The position numbers and the translations under genes are program-made. A stretch of DNA of 64,000 nucleotides from positions 2,102,001-2,166,000 of the forward strand of contig JBBDHG010000169.1 in the NCBI GenBank assembly GCA_037951165.1, read 5' to 3'. The notes under the pieces were generated by a model. It had not been told where the DNA came from. It did no database searches and saw only the letters and a program-made list of their open reading frames with translations. The DNA comes from Lophius americanus. Its lineage: Eukaryota; Chordata; Actinopteri; Lophiiformes; Lophiidae. Position 1 is the first letter of the stretch. Each line of letters begins with the position of its first letter. Shown in pieces: positions 11,560 through 23,200 of this stretch.

Positions 11560-11830
11560 ATCATTCTTTGATATCATCTGTTTACTCACAAGATGGGAAA
11601 TCAGCCTCTCCGTGGATATAAGGAGCCGAGGAGCTGTCATTTGCACATCCTAACCCTCGAAATCTCATTTAATCTGGCCTGTTTGAGTTTGTTGGTTAAG
11701 AGGTTGACCTGCAAATGCAATGAATACCATTTGGAAGGGAGTGTGTGACCTTGGTCCGATATTATGCATATTGATGCTGTGCAAGAGGGGAAGATGAATA
11801 AATAAATGAGGTGTTTTTGAATATGAGTAG
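11560..11830. promoter_or_regulatory. Candidate enhancer
   Basis: Unique sequence with gacctgcaaatgcaatgaat, attatgcatattgatg and a series of aaataaatgagg-type sites, at higher information content than the flanks. The ATGCAT/ATTGATG cluster suits POU/PBX-type factors. That is inference. Confidence 0.35.
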
Positions 11831-12224
11831 GATCTAATCATCGCCTTATTGTCAGGCGTGATTTACAATGCAAACACCGGTAAGCGAGGCCTTGATGGCG
11901 CTGAGTGAAATGGGAGAGGGAAGGGCAGAATGGTAATGGGATTGGGCGGGGGCAGGGGGGTGGGTGTGGGTGGGTGGATGTGTACACATTCGTGGTCAGG
12001 CCCAAAAACAGAAATCGGAAAATAGACGAACCGGAGTGCACACAGAACAAACACAAGTGGGACAGAGCCTGCATGCCAACATATTTATTAATGCAAAAAA
12101 ACGCCAACATTAAAAGGGAGGGATAGCAAAGCTAGCAGTGTCAACCTGAGGGCAGCATCACACACACAGTCTGTCTTCTGCCACAACACATTAGAACACA
12201 TATATCCTCGCACACACACTCAAA

Positions 12225-12310
12225 GGTGTAAGCGCATATAGAGCCGGAGGCGCTGATAGTCTCACCAGTGGTCTTAGGGGTTCAAATCCCCCCAGGCGAA
12301 TGCAAGCCCC
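12225..12310 (+). repeat. Possible tRNA-derived SINE relic
   Basis: gtggtcttaggggttcaaat followed by cccccc resembles the T-arm/B-box of a tRNA-derived SINE. No complete cloverleaf can be drawn from the flanks, so it is not a tRNA gene. Confidence 0.3.
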
Positions 12311-12724
12311 ACACATACAGCAGTAAGGACCCAGCCTTCAGTCCCAGGCCACCTCATTAACCTGAGCCAGCCGCGCAACAGCCTCCTCCTCGCCACTTAC
12401 AATTCATACCAGTATTATTAATTCATCTGCTCTTGTTGATGGAACTCATCCTGACTCACAAGACGGAGAGGCCTGGACTTGAGGTTCGGTGAGGGATGTT
12501 TCTGCGTTGTTGTGGACATTGTTAGCTGCAGGTTCAGAAAGATCACGCAAGAGGTGCAAAGCGCTGTGGACTGATTAAGGCTGTTTGAGAAGGTTTTGCG
12601 AGGTCGGTGTGTGATTTCTGTAATGTTCTGGAAGTTCCTCACTGTTAACTTATTGCAAACATTGCGGCGAAGAACACAAGGCCAGCTGTTGCTGTGATAA
12701 GATAAAACAAAGACAATAATGATG

Positions 12725-12845
12725 GTGGTTAGCATTGTTGCACCTCAGCGAGAAGCTTATAGGTTCAAATCCATCTGAGGATGACCTTCATGTGTGGAAG
12801 TTGCACTGGTTTGTCTAGAAACTTCCTGCAAAGGTCCATAAACAT
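12725..12845 (+). repeat. SINE-like dispersed repeat, head fragment
   Basis: ggtggttagcattgttgcac, then ctcagcgagaagc and aggttcaaatcc, matches the head of a repeat common in fish genomes. Fuller copies are at 14505-14880 (reverse) and 57295-57560. Confidence 0.6.
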
Positions 12846-13012
12846 ACCAAATAGTTTTAGTGCATTTTGCATGTCAACATTTTCAATGTGGCTATATCTT
12901 AGCATTTACCAGCAACAGCATGATGCATTGCTCAACTCGCCTGGAAATCAAACACACTATATATTTTGAAGTGGATTTTGTAGACCAATCGATTCATTTG
13001 GAACAATGACAT

Positions 13013-13262
13013 ACACAGATCAGCCATACCCTTATAAGCACCGAGAGGTGACGCAAAATTGATTATTTGTGTGTTGGAAGCAGGAAAATAGACAAACATG
13101 AGGATCTGGGCAACGTTTACAAGGTTCTAATTGTGTTGACTTGACCATTGGGCCGGAGCATCTCCAGAACTGTAGGTTTTGTTGGGTGTTCTTGGTCTGA
13201 AGTTTTTGGTACCTATAAGTGGTCTCAAGAAGGACAACCTGTCAGTCAAGCAAGTTAGCGAA
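13013..13262 (+). mobile_element. Tc1/mariner transposon, 5' remnant
   Basis: Begins with the terminal sequence cacagatcagccataccctt followed by accgagaggtgacgc. It continues through ttggaagcaggaaaatagac and gagcatctccagaactgtag to the helix-turn-helix-coding part of the transposase. It stops before the GSDRKVSE region. Decayed, with no open transposase. Confidence 0.75.
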
Positions 13263-13841
13263 GGCTAACACACAATGCAAGATCCTTTTAGCCTCAATAT
13301 GAAATGTAGAGATTTTATCATGTCTGTCTGAGCGGATTTCTGATAAATGTGTGTTTTTCTGCTCTCTCTATGTTTTATCTATTTTTATTTGCTCATACCG
13401 TGATCCTTCACTCTTGTCTTTCTGTAATAGCGGTAAATGACTAGGAACGTTGTTGAGATGGTGGTAAGTTTGATGATAATCTAAGAAAGGAGCAGGCGGA
13501 GGCAGCAACACGATCTCAGGGGGAGTATTGTTTGGACCCGCTGGACCTTTCCCCAGATGAAAACGACCAGTGAACAACCTCTCCACTGTAACAGGCCTGT
13601 GCCGGCTTGTGACCTTGAAAAAAATGACTTTTTATTACAGCCTAATAAATGTTGTCTTGCACTTTTTATTAATGGAAAATCTGATTTAGTTTGAGGGACA
13701 CTTGGTCTAATTACAAGTTATGGTAACGAAGAATTAACAAGAATAGTTGGGGATCGTAAAACCTCCAGGGAAGCAACGCAATCACCTGCACAGGCTCGCT
13801 TCCACTCACATAACGTTCAGATTCTCTCACTATGAGATCAC
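13263..13841. other. Spacer between two Tc1 remnants
   Basis: Unique sequence. On the minus strand a short frame (13368-13586) has a fair acceptor-like tract before it but no recognisable product. I do not call it an exon. Confidence 0.4.
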
Positions 13842-14400
13842 CGATCAGCCATCACATTACAATCTCTGTCAGTGGGCGGGATATGTTAGGCAACAAGTGA
13901 ACATTTTCTCCTTAAGAGGATGAGTTGGAAGTAGGAATAGTGGCCGGATCTTGGAGACTTTAACCAGGCCCAAACAATAATGGCTAGATGATTAGCTTGG
14001 AGCATCTCCAGAGCTGAAGGTTTTGTTGGGTGTGCCTGGTCTGGTTTGGGTAAGTACATCTCAAAGGGGTCTAAGGAAGGACAATCGGTGAACCAGGAAA
14101 AGGGGTCGTGGTTGCAAATTGCAGAGATTGCTAAAAAGGTTCCTGTTGGATCTGACAGAAAGGTGTCAGAACATGCAGTGCATCACAAGTGTGTTAGACG
14201 ATATAAAGAAACAGGTTTTAATCTTACGGCTGATCGTTGTATACGTAGAACTTGTATTGCCGTTGGGAAATCAGCTGTTACAGAAGAGTCTTCAACTCCT
14301 GTATCTTCTACCAAAAGTTTTAGATATTTTCCCGATCCCCGATGCCAACCTGTGATACAAGTTAAATGCAAATTCTGTCCTAAGGGTTCTTTCCTATGTT
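13842..14400 (+). mobile_element. Tc1/mariner transposase relic
   Basis: Starts caccgatcagccatcacatt, then gtgggcgggatatgttaggc and the gagcatctccagagctg block. In the plus-strand frame 14046-14402 (118 codons) the translation includes IAEIAKKVPVGSDRKVSEH, which matches the DNA-binding part of Tc1 transposases (usually EVNAGSDRKVSEHTVHR). After VHHK the similarity to Tc1 fades, so the last ~70 codons are unexplained. The catalytic DDE/D part is missing. It cannot be active. Confidence 0.75.
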
Positions 14401-14504
14401 GAAGAAAGAAAAAGTTTAAAAAGAAATAACAGCATCAACCTCTTAACCTCATTATATTCCAAAAGTCAGTGGTCTCCCCATAGTCCAGTCACGCACCCAG
14501 TTTC

Positions 14505-14880
14505 AGGTTTTTCCACCCATCCATCCATTTTCGGGAAGCACTTGTTCTGTTCCCGGTAATCGGGGAGCTGGTACCTACCCAGCTGACACTTGGGCATGAA
14601 GCGGGGTACAACACTGAACATGTGCCAGTTCATAACAGAGTCAAAACATAGACAAAAAGATCATCACAAACATCATCATTCACTCTCACCATCATACTAA
14701 GGGCAGTTTAGAGTCACCGTTCTGCCCATAATACCTGTTTTCAGACTGTCAGATGAGGTCCGAGAACCCAGAGGGGACCCACGCAAACACAGGGGTTCGC
14801 TCCAGGCCCCGGGGTGAATTTGCACCCTTGTTATTGTGAGGCAGCGGTGTCACCACACAAGCTACCGTGTTATTCCATCA
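14505..14880 (-). repeat. SINE-like dispersed repeat, long copy
   Basis: Reads ccatccattttcgggaagca, then cggggagctggtacctaccc, gggcatgaagcggggtacaa, gggcagtttagagtcaccg, gagaacccagaggggaccca and gaggcagcggtgtcacc. From memory this is a very abundant fish repeat in reverse orientation. Confidence 0.75.
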
Positions 14881-16270
14881 TGTAGTTTAATCATAACTGA
14901 CAAATAAATACCTCCATCTTCGAATGTTCGGGGAGGTGTGCCACACCTTCTGCCAAGTTTCAACAGAATCTCTCAGCTAGTTTATGAATAATATAGAAAG
15001 TGAAAAAAAAAAAAAAAAAAGCCCTGTTACCCACTCCAAAAATGTAATTAGTTTTGTCTAATTCTGCTAAAAGACAAAATGGAAAAAAAAAAACCTTAAG
15101 AATCCTTTGGCGGAGGTAAACAAGAAAATGAAGTTTATCTCCCAGTCATTACGATAGGCCAGTTGTACCAGTGGGCGGGCCCAGGATCTTCCAACCCACA
15201 CACAACTCGGCGCCTAGACACCACTTGGAAGACTTTTTTTCTGATTTAGATGCGAAACAAGTGGCAAAAATCATGAAGTAACTCGCACACAAACTTTCAA
15301 TGAATAAACATGCATAAAATCAGCATAATGTGCTACTTCCTGCTCGGGAATCAAATTAGCCAACTCAGTTGGCCAATTTAACAAGCCAAAATTACCCAAA
15401 TGATCACAAGCTATAGTTGACTATAAACAAAATGGAATGTTCAGAATTTGTTATGGTCTAACAAGGCAGCGCTTCATCCAGGAGGAAACTGAAAGAAGAA
15501 AAAAAAAAACATGCAAAGATATCATTTGGTTGGTTGTCAACTTGAGAAACTGCTTCACTGAAAGAAGACTTTGCCGCTTTGCTCTTCAGGCGCCACCTCA
15601 AAGGCTTCCTCCGACTCGTCCTTATCAATTTCCAATGACATTTTATGCGGGAATTTAAAACTATAACCTTTCCAGTTTATTCTCTCACGCTGAACTTCTT
15701 AATGAATGTCCTTCACATATTCAAATCTGCCTCGCAGCCATAATGAAGACACGGGGATTTCCCCCGGGTCCGACAGTTTGCAAGATTCATCGCTTTCCTT
15801 CTTACTGCTGACAATGGCGTCAGTGCTCCAATCAGACCGCAATTCTTGTTTTCTTTGTATTTATGCAAATGTAGTTTGGATTCCGGTTTGATTGTGTTCC
15901 TTGCTGATTTTAGAGAATCAGATTAAAGTCTAAGTAAAATGGATAGTGGTAAAACTAGAGTACAGTGGAGGTTTTTTTTTGTTATTCCCCCAAGGAGAAG
16001 TGGTTTGCATGCAAATAACCTTATTAGCATAGCTAAAAGCCCTTATTATAATGTGGTGTGGTCTCATTCTGAAGAGGCTAAACATATGAGGCAAAGATGA
16101 AACGAACATCCAGACTGCAGGTAAATGATTGTAGCGACTTTAATCATCTTCAAAATATGATTATTTTAATTTACTAAAATGTACTGCAAAAACCAGAAAG
16201 TTCATATCATCATCTCTGTTTGTGTGTCTTCAAGGAAATGTAAGCTACGTGTCTAAAACAATAGTTCCTT
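14881..16270. other. Unassigned non-coding stretch
   Basis: Contains a poly-A run (about 15003-15020) and a segment at 14900-15000 (ccaagtttcaacagaatctc) that reads like an old dispersed repeat. No gene seen. Confidence 0.45.
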
Positions 16271-16276
16271 AAAATA

Positions 16277-16395
16277 CATCCATCCAACCATACATCATCC
16301 GACCATTCATCCATCCAACCATCAATAAAGCCATCAATCATTCATCCATCAAACATCAATAAATACATCCAACATCCATCATCCATCAATCCATC

Positions 16396-16435
<40 letters not shown>

Positions 16436-16952
16436 CCTTTATTAGTCCCACAATGGGGAAATTGCAACGTTACAGCAGCAGAGCATGTTACAGAGTAAGA
16501 ATAACATCGTGTTATGTGCAATTAAAATAAATTAAATTAAATGTACAGAAACAAAGTGTCATCCATCAATCCATCAATCCATCAATCCATCCATCCATCA
16601 ATCCATCCAACCATTCATCAATCCATCCATCCATCCATCTTCCATCAATCCATCATCCATCCACCATCAAACCATTAATGCATCCATCCATCAATCATCC
16701 ATCAATCCATACATCCATCAAATCCATTCATCCATCAACCCATCCAACCATTCATCCATCAATCCATCCATCAATCCATCCTCCATCAATCCATTCATCA
16801 ATCCATCAATCCATCCTCCATCAATCCATTCATCAATCCATCAATCCATCCAACCATTCATCAATCCATCCATCCATCAATCCATCAATCCATTCATCCA
16901 TCAATCCATCCACTCATCCATCAATCATCCATCAATCCAACCATTCATCCAT
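16277..16952. repeat. CATC/AATC tetranucleotide-derived array
   Basis: Long imperfect array of catc, aatc and aacc tetramers, split by a retroposon piece at 16395-16559. Open frames across it ([15 protein letters not shown]) are artefacts of the repeat. Confidence 0.95.
16395..16559 (-). mobile_element. Retroposon 3' end with GATA tail inside the CATC array
   Basis: About ten GATA units (16396-16434) are followed by gcctttattagtcccacaat and ggggaaattgcaacg. Read on the minus strand, this is the usual ...ccccattgtgggactaataaaggc end of a fish non-LTR retroposon with its ATCT tail. CATC array resumes at 16560. Confidence 0.75.
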
Positions 16953-16974
16953 AAATCTGCGTATCCCAAAAAAC

Positions 16975-17135
16975 TCATTTATACTTCCTCCACATACAAA
17001 CACAGATAATGGTGTATCCCTCCATGCCCACGACTTGTTTGCTTCCCTGATGTTAATATCGAGACAGCCACAAGATGGCAGTGAAGAGTCAGAACTTTCA
17101 AAAATAAAAATGGCAACAATATAGTAGGTTGCGAT
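16975..17135. repeat. Dispersed repeat with cacaagatggcagtgaagag
   Basis: The segment cacaagatggcagtgaagag (17070-17089) recurs at 37640-37665 as cacaagagggcagtgaagag, each followed by an aaaatgg-like stretch. It is probably a shared old transposon end. Confidence 0.5.
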
Positions 17136-17504
17136 CAATTAAGTAAATTATCACTTGCTCATTGACTTTTTTCATTTCCGTTTATTTTGATTTTCCAGTA
17201 GTGCTGCTGTGATTGGTCCATATCCATAATGTTTTGGAAAATGTGCAGAAATATGATGAACGACCTACAGAGTAGGCAGAACAAACACAGTGCCCAACTT
17301 CATGGGGGATTGTGGGTCGTGCATCAGGTTAGGCAATTATTGTTATCCTTCCAACAAGTCCTGCATCTACTGGAAAGTCTCCTCCAAATGAAACTCTCTA
17401 AACGGAGACACCCAGGAGGTATTTTTTATTTTTTAAATATGACTCCTCTCCATTCATAGTTCTTTCATGCTGTTGCTACATGTACGTTCTACCTCCCCAT
17501 CTCC

Positions 17505-17640
17505 ACCCACCCCTCACAGATTAATCGACTTCATCTTTCGTCAGTCTCAGCAGAGCCATCAGCCACCACCACCCCCAGCGGTACTCCAGGCATCCTGATT
17601 CCAATAGACCCGCTCACCTCTCAGAACATAAATGGTAAAA
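17505..17640. repeat. Dispersed repeat with the cagcagagccatcagcc motif
   Basis: cagtctcagcagagccatca then gccaccaccacc recurs at 27015-27060 and in weaker form at 23130-23190 and 43230-43275. Three of these copies also share a nearby tccgcccatcaccatcagct or similar. Confidence 0.55.
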
Positions 17641-19096
17641 GTTTTGACTTATTAATAAGAAAAATACCAACATATTTAAAAAGGACACGGTAAGAATGTG
17701 GTAAAAACATGGAAACAAGCCAGGCATCCTTTTACGGTACAGTTTCTGTTGCTTACAGAAGAAATTGTCATCTTATACTTCGCAATATTTCAGAACCTAC
17801 AGGGTAGAGATTTGCCTTAATTGCATGGGAAAGGGAATAATAAATTGCTATTTATTACCAATGGTAATGACCCAATAATATACTATATTTTACCATTAAT
17901 CTACCGGGTAAATACTTAATATTTCTCATTCATGTGAAACCAGCTTCCCACTGGTTTGTTTCCTAACAGTAGGATGAAGCATACTCCTCAATCCTCCTAC
18001 ATAAAAAAAAAAACTGAGAAAAAGAACACGCACTGATACACCAGCAACACTTCATGGCAAAAATGGCGCCTGGTGACCAAATGGCTCTCGGACCCGCTTC
18101 ACAGTCCTTATTTTTGTTTCGGCTCTGTGGATAAATTTACACAAACTGGCGCTGCATCATTTCCTTAAACAAACACACAGTCGTGCGCACACACACTCGT
18201 GAGCACACACACTCGTGAGCACACACACTCACTCCTGGGAAGCGAGTGGTAGGGTGGGAGGAGACTGCCAACATTGCACTCCTCTCCGCCAACAAAAATA
18301 GCTCCGCAAGAGCGTCTGGATGGTGCAAAAGGCTCACGGAACCACAGATGAGCTCACGTTGTGAAGAATGTGGATCTCAGGTCAGGCTCATTTCAGCGTC
18401 ATTCCGCAAAGTTCTGTCAACAAATTCATTCCAGGAAGAGCAAAACCAGCGATGAGCCTCCGATCCTACGAGGAAGTCCTGTCCATCAAAGCCTGATGCA
18501 TATTTCTCTAGTGTATGAGGTTCAATTTGATATTTAAAACTATAAAAAAAAATCGCTATGTTGACGACGAACATGTGAATTCTAGTTAAATTGGTAGATT
18601 CTACATAAACCTGTATATGCAACATATTTTCACCAAACTCACTGACACTGACGCTTTGACTGGGTGAGAAGATCAAGGCATCCACGTCCATCTGTGGCTG
18701 ACGTGTAAAACATTCCTGCCGCAGAGCCGTTCTAACATGTGCGGCGCAGGGAAATGAGCGCTTTGGGTTTAGGTTTACGCGGAGAAACGATGCGGTCAGG
18801 TTTAGGGGGAGATCGCTGACATATGTACGCTGTCGGAGGTGGAGAGGTATTCCAGGAGAGCAGAATGTTAAACTTCACATGGAGCTGAGTTAATTAAATG
18901 CTATTCATCATTTCTTAAGGTGTTAAAGTGGACCTTTAATCTACGTGGTGGATGACACATTCAGTGAAATCCGCTCATGCAGTTTTAGGTGGTTGCAACC
19001 CTTAAGTTTAATTAAATAAATCACTTGACCAATATTTAATAAGACCAACAACATTTTGTCATCAATATTAGCTCATATACACTTGTTTTTTTTAAA
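17641..19096. other. Unassigned non-coding stretch
   Basis: Includes a small tandem repeat at 18185-18235 (three units of cacacacactcgtgag). Otherwise unique. No frame with protein features. Confidence 0.45.
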
Positions 19097-19517
19097 GGTG
19101 CAACGATTGATCGGCACCTGGAGACTTATTTTGATATGATGGGTGACCGGCCGATTAGCCTCATTGCTATAAACATCTCACTAGTTTGTAAAATTTTCAC
19201 AGCGAATAGAGAAAACAGAAAGCTCTCAGTCGGTTGCAGTGACACTAGTAAATAAAAAGAACAAACTTAAATCAGATACTTCAAAATGATCAACCCTGAG
19301 GATAATACAAAGTTTTAAGAAGCAGACGTTTACAGAACGGCTATTATTGCAGAACGGCTAAAGCTAGCGAGAGTGCAGAACCAGCCACGAGTCCGCTGTA
19401 TGTAAGTACGCAGTCAATTATAGAATTATAATATTCAAGAAAGAAAAAAACGGAATCAGCATTTTTCAGAACCTTCATAAAATCCGTTGACGAAAAATTG
19501 CAATCGGTGCACCTCTA
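19097..19517. mobile_element. Terminal-inverted-repeat element (hAT-like, non-autonomous)
   Basis: The left end reads ggtgcaacgattgatcggc. The right end reads gcaatcggtgcacc, whose reverse complement is ggtgcaccgattgc. The two ends form an inverted repeat of about 14 bases with one mismatch, 420 bp apart. The ggtgcaccgat(c/t)g end with cgatcggc is characteristic of a fish DNA-transposon group. Internal sequence is non-coding, so it would need a transposase from elsewhere. Confidence 0.65.
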
Positions 19518-20389
19518 GTTTTTTGGGTGAACTCCATTCCTACTTTTCTTTAATCATGTTTCATAGTCAACTTAATATTTGCAGAGGTCAGAATGAAACA
19601 TCAGTATTTAAGAAAAGTTTTGAATTTAACACGTTTTTTTTTCCCCAAAAAAGGATGACAGAATATTCAACTGAGTGAGCCATCTCGTTTCCTTTCCATC
19701 TCTGCTGAGAGTTGCTAATGCGCGGTCCAGAACAGATCCAGACATGTAGCCCAGTTTCAATGAAACGGGGATCACTTGAACACTGTAGCGTGAAAAACCA
19801 TCTAGACATCAACGTCTTAAAGTTCAACTAGCGTCGTGCAAAATGAGCGTGTCCACCAGCCTCACATGTTTACATCCCTGCTGATCGGCGCTGGAGCCCA
19901 CAGATACCCGTGACTACTGCCCAGACATTTGACCTGGGATTGAGTGCAGATTGGTTGCTTTCACACCGACAACACAAACCAGATGTGGGTTTTGTCCAAT
20001 GTGGAAGAAAATCTGCATTCTGCAGTAGCTCTATGAGGCTCTGCTTGTGCAGCCGTGTTTCGTCAGTGCGCTAACATGCCGAGTTTTAGCAGGGAACCAG
20101 CTAAATGGTTAGCATGCTGACATTTTCAGTTGCCACTAAACATGAAGCAACAGATCTGTAACATGACTCAACATTCACGAGTACGACGATGAATAAAAAC
20201 AACAAGAAAATATAATTGGTAGGCCAGGGTTTGCGCTATTGCAGTGCTGATATTTTAGCGTTATATGATCCGTTATCTTTTTAGACTCACAACAAGAAGG
20301 CAAAACTCACTTCTACCTAATTATTATAATTAAATCCCCCATAAGGGGGATATGATGTAATTATCATTTCTGCCTCTGCAGATCATTCG

Positions 20390-20515
20390 TGTTAACCAGA
20401 TAACTCAAAAAAATGTCTGATGAATCACTTTTAAAGTTAACAAATGTATAGACCTTAAGGTGAGAAAAGACTGGATTGATTTTGGGAAAGTTCCCAAAAA
20501 TCAATCCCAAAAATC
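20390..20515 (+). repeat. Family U repeat, core only
   Basis: gataactcaaaaaaatgtct, tatagaccttaaggtgag and gactggattgattttgggaa are kept. The end carries a local duplication of caaaaatcaatcc. Confidence 0.7.
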
Positions 20516-20549
20516 AATCCTGTTCTGCGTTCAGCTTGTCTGGTCTAGC

Positions 20550-20725
20550 CTACTGTAAAAAAAATAAAATAAAACTAAAGTACTCGTTCTAAGCATGTCA
20601 TAAAAAGTGATTCTTATTTTCTGTCAATTATGCTCTCACAAAAGAATTGTTACGAATATCATCTGCCATTTATTCCAACAGATGTCCTTTAATTTTACAG
20701 ACTGCACCTTTAATGTTACCTAATC
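20550..20725. repeat. Non-autonomous DNA transposon end
   Basis: ttccaacagatgtcctttaa then ttttacagactgcaccttta. A related end is at 35560-35640 (acacactgcccctttaa). This pattern ends many fish MITE-type elements. Confidence 0.45.
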
Positions 20726-21050
20726 ACATTCTAAGAGATGAGTAATACGAGATGACCTGAGAGGTTTCTTTCACATCGTAAGATCATTTTTCACTGGCAC
20801 ATTTGGGATGGCCAGCTTTATTAATTATGTCCTGATTAATGGTGTGACTGGTTCCGTCGACTCTCGTAAAACGTGACGATTATGATCACAGAAGTGAGCC
20901 GATGTCATATTTAGCCCAGCCTGTTTTCTTAGCTAAGACATTCAGGGGTGTATTAGCATGAAATGTGTACTTCCTCATCTATCTATGATCAGCCAGGAGT
21001 AACAGTTAAGGCATTTTGATGTTGAGAAATGGTGTGTGCATCCTGCTGGT

Positions 21051-21051
<1 letters not shown>

Positions 21052-21087
<36 letters not shown>

Positions 21088-21097
21088 ACACACACAC
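21052..21097. repeat. CA microsatellite
   Basis: About 23 ca units with one cagaca interruption. Confidence 0.95.
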
Positions 21098-21499
21098 GGG
21101 AGGAGCGTTTCCTCGGCTTAGCTGATAATCATCAGTGAAGGAAGAAAAAGAATCTGAAATTGGAATGGCGAAGCTCACGGAGAGGAAATGTAATCTAGAA
21201 GAGTTTCCTACACCGACACCACCACTTCACTCCTCCTCTTCCTCCCCTGTCATGTTTGCTGTCACGTACATTGTACAGCTTATCTGCTGTTTGCATCTGC
21301 GAGCTCCTTTTTTTAATGATACACCCTTATCGCAAGTGTTGAGTGCCATCCGTGTCAAAACGGTACAACTTTAGCTACTGGTGGGGTGACATAACTGAGA
21401 AGTGATCCACACAGGGGGGCTTATTCCCTGTTACATTTACAAAACCTTCTGGAGATGACATATTCCCCGGAATCCTGACAACAAATGCAAAAGTACACA

Positions 21500-21645
21500 C
21501 CTATCAGCCCTAACAACAATGAAAACAGTGATTATCTCGTTACTAGGACACTACACAGCAGGTGGGAGAGTTAGACACCTGGATGAGAACCTCTCCAGGA
21601 CTGAGGGTCTTGTTTGGTGCCACCCGGTCTATAAAACGGCAAAAG
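21500..21645 (+). mobile_element. Tc1/mariner remnant
   Basis: cctatcagccctaacaacaa, then gattatctcgttactaggac, then gagaacctctccaggactga and gtcttgtttggtgcc. This follows the 5' end of the same Tc1 family as 13013 and 13842, with most of the transposase gone. Confidence 0.65.
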
Positions 21646-21734
21646 AATTATCATTTTCTTTCTAAGTTCTTTCAACTCTGAGACGGCAGTGGAGGTAGTA
21701 ACAGATGTGAATCAAACATCTTGTAAGGCGAGAT

Positions 21735-21985
21735 AGAAAGTGACATTTTGATTGTGTACAATCCATGTGGGTTGAATCCAAAGCAACCGGACTTCTGTTT
21801 TAACTTGAAGACGTTTCGCCTCTCGTCCAAGAAAGTTTCTCAGTTGTGAGTTGCTAGTTGGGGGTCAGAGATGTTATTCCTCCAGTGGGTGTTGGTTTAT
21901 GGAGAGTCGTTGGCGGTTGGTCGTCCATAACGATTGGGGGGGAGAGATGTGATTCATCAAGAGTTGTTAGGGACAGAGTGTTCTT
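21735..21985. repeat. Dispersed repeat with gacgtttcgcctctcgtcca
   Basis: ccggacttctgttttaactt then gaagacgtttcgcctctcgt and aagaaagtttctcag matches a repeat seen often in fish retroelement-rich DNA. The class is not clear to me. Confidence 0.45.
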
Positions 21986-21999
21986 GATCGTCCGCTGGG

Positions 22000-22200
22000 G
22001 AATCATTAGGTGGTTTTACATGGACGGCTTAATCCCGAATAGATTTGGAAAAGACGCCTAATCGGAAAAAAATATTGCATGTAAACACCTCTTTACCGGT
22101 GGGAAAAGATCGCAGGACGTGTAAACAGGCAACTGAGATCATATTTCGAGATGGTTTAATTCGGATAGGAGAAAAGTTTCCCAAGTAAACCAACCTACTG
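22000..22200. repeat. Non-autonomous DNA transposon remnant
   Basis: acatggacggcttaatcccg, catgtaaacacctctttacc, ggacgtgtaaacaggc and taattcggatagg resemble a fish repeat that alternates taatcgg and gtaaac motifs. No coding part. Confidence 0.45.
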
Positions 22201-22309
22201 TGTAGAATATGTGCTGCTCACATCCTTAAGATATAAAAACAGCCTATAGTTTCTCAGCTAACTCAAAGAAGAAGAAAATCAACTCAAAAAAGTTTTCAAC
22301 TTTACATCT

Positions 22310-22670
22310 AGCAGTCCCACAAAACAGCTAATGTAGCACTAAATGTAAAGAGATTTCATTTATATTGATTTATGACCTCTCAAAGCACCCGACATCATGA
22401 GCATACATTCACCCATTCACATGCATTCATTCAGAGGTGGCAGAGGCTACATTCTACGGCGCCAGCTACCCAACATGAGCGCTAATCAGTCACCATCGTT
22501 GACTGTTCAGTACTTTACTCAAAGACATTTTCACATGTAGACGGCAGGGGCTTCCAATTAGTGGACGACCTCCCGAGACGCCGCTGCTCAAATGACAGAA
22601 TAAGTAAATGCTGGCTCTGACAGAAAGGTGTCAGAACATACAGAACGTCTGAGAGTTGTTCTGGTGGCAC
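22310..22670. repeat. Dispersed repeat plus Tc1 scrap
   Basis: Reads aggtggcagaggctacattc, ctacggcgccagctaccc and ccaattagtggacgacctcc. It is followed at 22605-22655 by ggctctgacagaaaggtgtc and agaacatac, a piece of Tc1 transposase coding sequence (SDRKVSE). Confidence 0.5.
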
Positions 22671-23009
22671 TTTATTCGACAGATGGTTTAATAATAATGT
22701 CACGTCTGATCCGTGTTTAGAATATCCTCTAGTTCTTTGGTGAGTCTAGAGCAATGACACTGTTTCAAATATATTCTGTGTAAAAGACTAGCACCCTCCG
22801 GCGTCAACACATATCATTCCTCCACATCAAAAAGTAGAAAAATGGAGATCTATGCAAAGTTCAATCAGGAAGACTGTCCTCCTGCACACTCTGGCCACTG
22901 TTAAAGCTCGTACCCATCTATTATCCTCACCTTTCACAGACGCTCAGTCTCGATTACCTGCTTCATGGTCTGAGGCATCAGTTGATATCGGATGCACTCT
23001 TTCAGGTAG

Positions 23010-23195
23010 CTTCACCCATCCAAACACTGTAACAGCTGTAGGCTCCGCCCATCACCATCAGCTGCTGTTTTTATATATGACTCTTTCTCCATTTATCTAG
23101 TTTTTCCATGCTGGTGGTGCAGGTCTCCTCCACCACCCTGTCTCCACCTCAGTCTTAAGTACTTGCAGACCCATCAGACTCAACATTCATCAGTA
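23010..23195. repeat. Dispersed repeat (tccgcccatcaccatcagct family)
   Basis: ggctccgcccatcaccatca then gctgctgttttta, also found at 26905-26935, followed by shared ctccacc and cagac(c)catcag parts. Confidence 0.55.
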
Positions 23196-23200
23196 TGGTT

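Noticed and set aside
12225..12310. Possible tRNA gene (ggttcaaatcc box)
   Set aside because: No consistent acceptor, D and anticodon stems. Better read as a SINE relic.
13368..13586. Minus frame with an acceptor-like tract before it, possible 5' exon of pknox2
   Set aside because: No donor in a sensible place and no supporting similarity. Transcript data would be needed.
16678..17124. 148-codon [15 protein letters not shown] frame
   Set aside because: Product of the CATC tetramer array.
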